A stretch of 6,854 nucleotides of DNA from Alphaproteobacteria bacterium (GTDB lineage: Bacteria; Pseudomonadota; Alphaproteobacteria; SMXP01): NCBI GenBank assembly GCA_021774995.1, contig JAJFIM010000365.1, positions 1-6,854 on the forward strand, written 5' to 3'. The position numbers and the translations under genes were made by a program. The notes beneath the pieces were generated by a model. It was not told where the DNA came from. It searched no databases and saw only the letters and a program-made list of their open reading frames with translations. This document shows positions 5,813-6,854 of this stretch, in pieces (the first letter of the stretch is position 1; every line of letters starts with the position of its first letter).

Positions 5813-6316
5813 CTATGAAGCCTTTTTGGTTTTCTTTTTGGATGCAGGCGCCTCTTTGCGCTTCGGCAACACGATCTTTCCGCCGGCTTTTTCAACTGCC
5901 GCAATCGCCGCCTTCGACGCGCCTTCAACTTCCAAAGTCACTTTAGTCTTTAATTCGCCATCGCTTAAAATCCGCACGCCATCAAGTTTTCGGCGTACGA
6001 GGCCCGCTGTTACCAGATTATCCGTCGTAATGGCCGCTTTGGCGTCAAGCTTGCCCGCATCAAGAGCCGTCTGAAGACGCCCCAGATTAACTACTGAGAA
6101 GTGTTTGGGGTTGGGCACGTTAAAACCACGCTTAGGCATCCGCATATGAATCGGCATCTGGCCGCCTTCAAACCCTTTGATCGCCACGCCGGACCGGGAT
6201 TTTTGCCCTTTAACGCCGCGTGCAGCCGTTTTACCGGTTCCACTCGCAATTCCGCGTCCAACCCTCTTACGAGGTTGCCGGGCGCCTGGATTATCTGCCA
6301 ACTGATTAAGCTTCAT
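5813..6316 (-). CDS. rplO: 50S ribosomal protein L15
   Basis: This is a 167-residue L15 of the large subunit, an assembly protein that contacts 23S rRNA through its extended glycine- and arginine-rich N-terminal half. The N-terminus MKLNQLADNPGARQPRKRVGRG and the segment SGTGKTAARGVKGQKSRSG (25-43) are characteristic, followed by GFEGGQMPIHMRMPKRGF (48-65) and a globular domain to about residue 150. The last 15 or so residues are lysine-rich (KRKEAPASKKKTKKAS) and longer than in E. coli (144 residues). The frame is open for 16 more codons upstream to an ATG at 6364, but that would overlap rpmD and lacks homology to L15, so I use the ATG at 6316. Its SD (AAGG) is rather far, 11 nt away. The gene is 31 nt after rpmD and 25 nt before secY, an order universal in the spc operon. 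Confidence 0.97.
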   Translation of the reverse strand: MKLNQLADNPGARQPRKRVGRGIASGTGKTAARGVKGQKSRSGVAIKGFEGGQMPIHMRMPKRGFNVPNPKHFSVVNLGRLQTALDAGKLDAKAAITTDNLVTAGLVRRKLDGVRILSDGELKTKVTLEVEGASKAAIAAVEKAGGKIVLPKRKEAPASKKKTKKAS

Positions 6317-6347
6317 GGGACAACAAACCTTAAACTTGTAAGACGCC

Positions 6348-6548
6348 TTAAACGGCATCCTCAATGATTTCCACGAGATGTTGAACTTTTCGGATCATGC
6401 CCCGCACTGACGGCGTGTCTTCAAGTTCGCGTACTTTTTGCATCTTATTGAGACCAAGGCCAACCAGAGTCGCACGCTGGTCCGCACGGCGGCGAATAGG
6501 GCTTCCCGTTTGCCTGATCTTAATTGTTTTTTTCTTATTGGCCGCCAT
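6348..6548 (-). CDS. rpmD: 50S ribosomal protein L30
   Basis: This is a 66-residue L30, a small protein of the large subunit. After a short basic N-terminal extension (MAANKKK) comes the L30 core IKIRQTGSPIRR, then LVGLGLNKMQKVRELEDTPSVRGMIRKVQHLVEI, which carries the typical GLGL.K....RELEDTP.VRGMI.KV.HLV pattern. The ATG at 6548 has an AAGGAG SD 7 nt upstream. It sits between rpsE (38-nt gap) and rplO (31-nt gap), its normal place in the spc operon. L30 is missing from some bacteria, so its presence is informative but ordinary. Confidence 0.96.
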   Translation of the reverse strand: MAANKKKTIKIRQTGSPIRRRADQRATLVGLGLNKMQKVRELEDTPSVRGMIRKVQHLVEIIEDAV

Positions 6549-6586
6549 CGGCCTGCTCCTTCTCGTAGACGTTCGTGAATTCTCGA

Positions 6587-6854
6587 TTATTCGCTTGCCG
6601 CCGCTGTTGCATCCACACCGGAACGCCGGGAAATAATCTCACTAATTTTTTTACCGCGCTTAGAAGCCACTTGCCGCGGGCTCACCATTTTTGACAACCC
6701 ATTCATAGTCGCCCGCACCATATTATAGGGATTGGAAGACCCAATCGATTTCGCAACGACATCCTGCACGCCCAGCGCTTCAAACACAGCCCGCATCGGA
6801 CCTCCAGCGATGATCCCGGTACCGGCGGGGGCTGCGCGCAGAACAACTTTCCCG
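6587..6854 (-). CDS. rpsE: 30S ribosomal protein S5, C-terminal part (5' end outside window)
   Basis: The frame is open from the high-coordinate edge to a TAA at 6587-6589, giving 88 complete codons of the C-terminal half of S5. S5 is a small-subunit protein near the mRNA entry site and the decoding centre, and takes part in translational accuracy. The visible part includes GKVVLRAAPAGTGIIAGG, then MRAVFEALGVQDVVAKSIGSSNPYNMVRAT, the conserved S5 C-terminal domain with its GSSNPYN motif. An internal ATG at 6796 is not the start, because S5 homology continues upstream of it to the edge. The N-terminal double-stranded RNA-binding domain lies outside the window. It leads the visible genes, followed by rpmD after 38 nt. 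Confidence 0.95.
   Translation of the reverse strand, partial: GKVVLRAAPAGTGIIAGGPMRAVFEALGVQDVVAKSIGSSNPYNMVRATMNGLSKMVSPRQVASKRGKKISEIISRRSGVDATAAASE

Noticed and set aside
6317..6364. N-terminal extension of rplO to an upstream ATG
   Set aside because: The 16 extra residues overlap the end of rpmD and do not resemble L15, whose conserved N-terminus begins at the ATG at 6316.
1..6854. Mobile element, CRISPR array, tRNA or a novel defence or metabolic system
   Set aside because: Every gene is an assignable housekeeping or protease gene with tight spacing. No direct-repeat arrays, transposase motifs or tRNA-like folds were seen by reading both strands.

Overview
This window holds the distal end of the spc ribosomal-protein operon, the whole alpha operon, and the 5' part of an HtrA/Deg-family periplasmic protease. 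All genes are on the minus strand, so transcription runs from high to low coordinates. The order is rpsE (cut at the window edge), rpmD, rplO, secY, adk, rpsM, rpsK, rpoA, rplQ, a Rho-independent terminator, then the protease gene (running off the low-coordinate edge).

The organism is almost certainly an alphaproteobacterium. The evidence is the secY-adk-rpsM-rpsK-rpoA-rplQ order without infA, rpmJ or rpsD, the short-form adenylate kinase that lacks the long LID insertion, the style of the RpoA N-terminus, and an HtrA protease directly after rplQ. I cannot name the order or genus. Base composition is moderate, near half GC by eye.

Layout: 6854-5813 carries rpsE, rpmD and rplO with short spacers. 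secY (5787-4453) and adk (4456-3887) overlap by four bases (ATGA). The next gap (3886-3695) is not just a spacer. It holds a near-consensus sigma-70 promoter on the minus strand (-35 at 3851-3856, a perfect TATAAT at 3829-3834, 16-bp spacing), then an mRNA leader of about 125-130 nt that can fold into at least two stem-loops before the GTG start of rpsM. The alpha operon proper (rpsM, rpsK, rpoA, rplQ) therefore has its own promoter inside the larger cluster. It ends at a strong intrinsic terminator (1152-1179), preceded by a second perfect hairpin (1187-1203). The protease has its own ribosome binding site and is probably transcribed separately.

The genes supply small- and large-subunit ribosomal proteins, the alpha subunit of RNA polymerase, the SecY translocon channel and adenylate kinase: core growth functions that are co-regulated. 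The protease works on exported or envelope proteins, so its link to the cluster is positional. I see no mobile element, CRISPR array, tRNA, rRNA or unknown gene, and no intergenic stretch exceeds 200 bases. I found no sign of an undescribed system. The non-coding features of most interest are the internal promoter and the structured rpsM leader.
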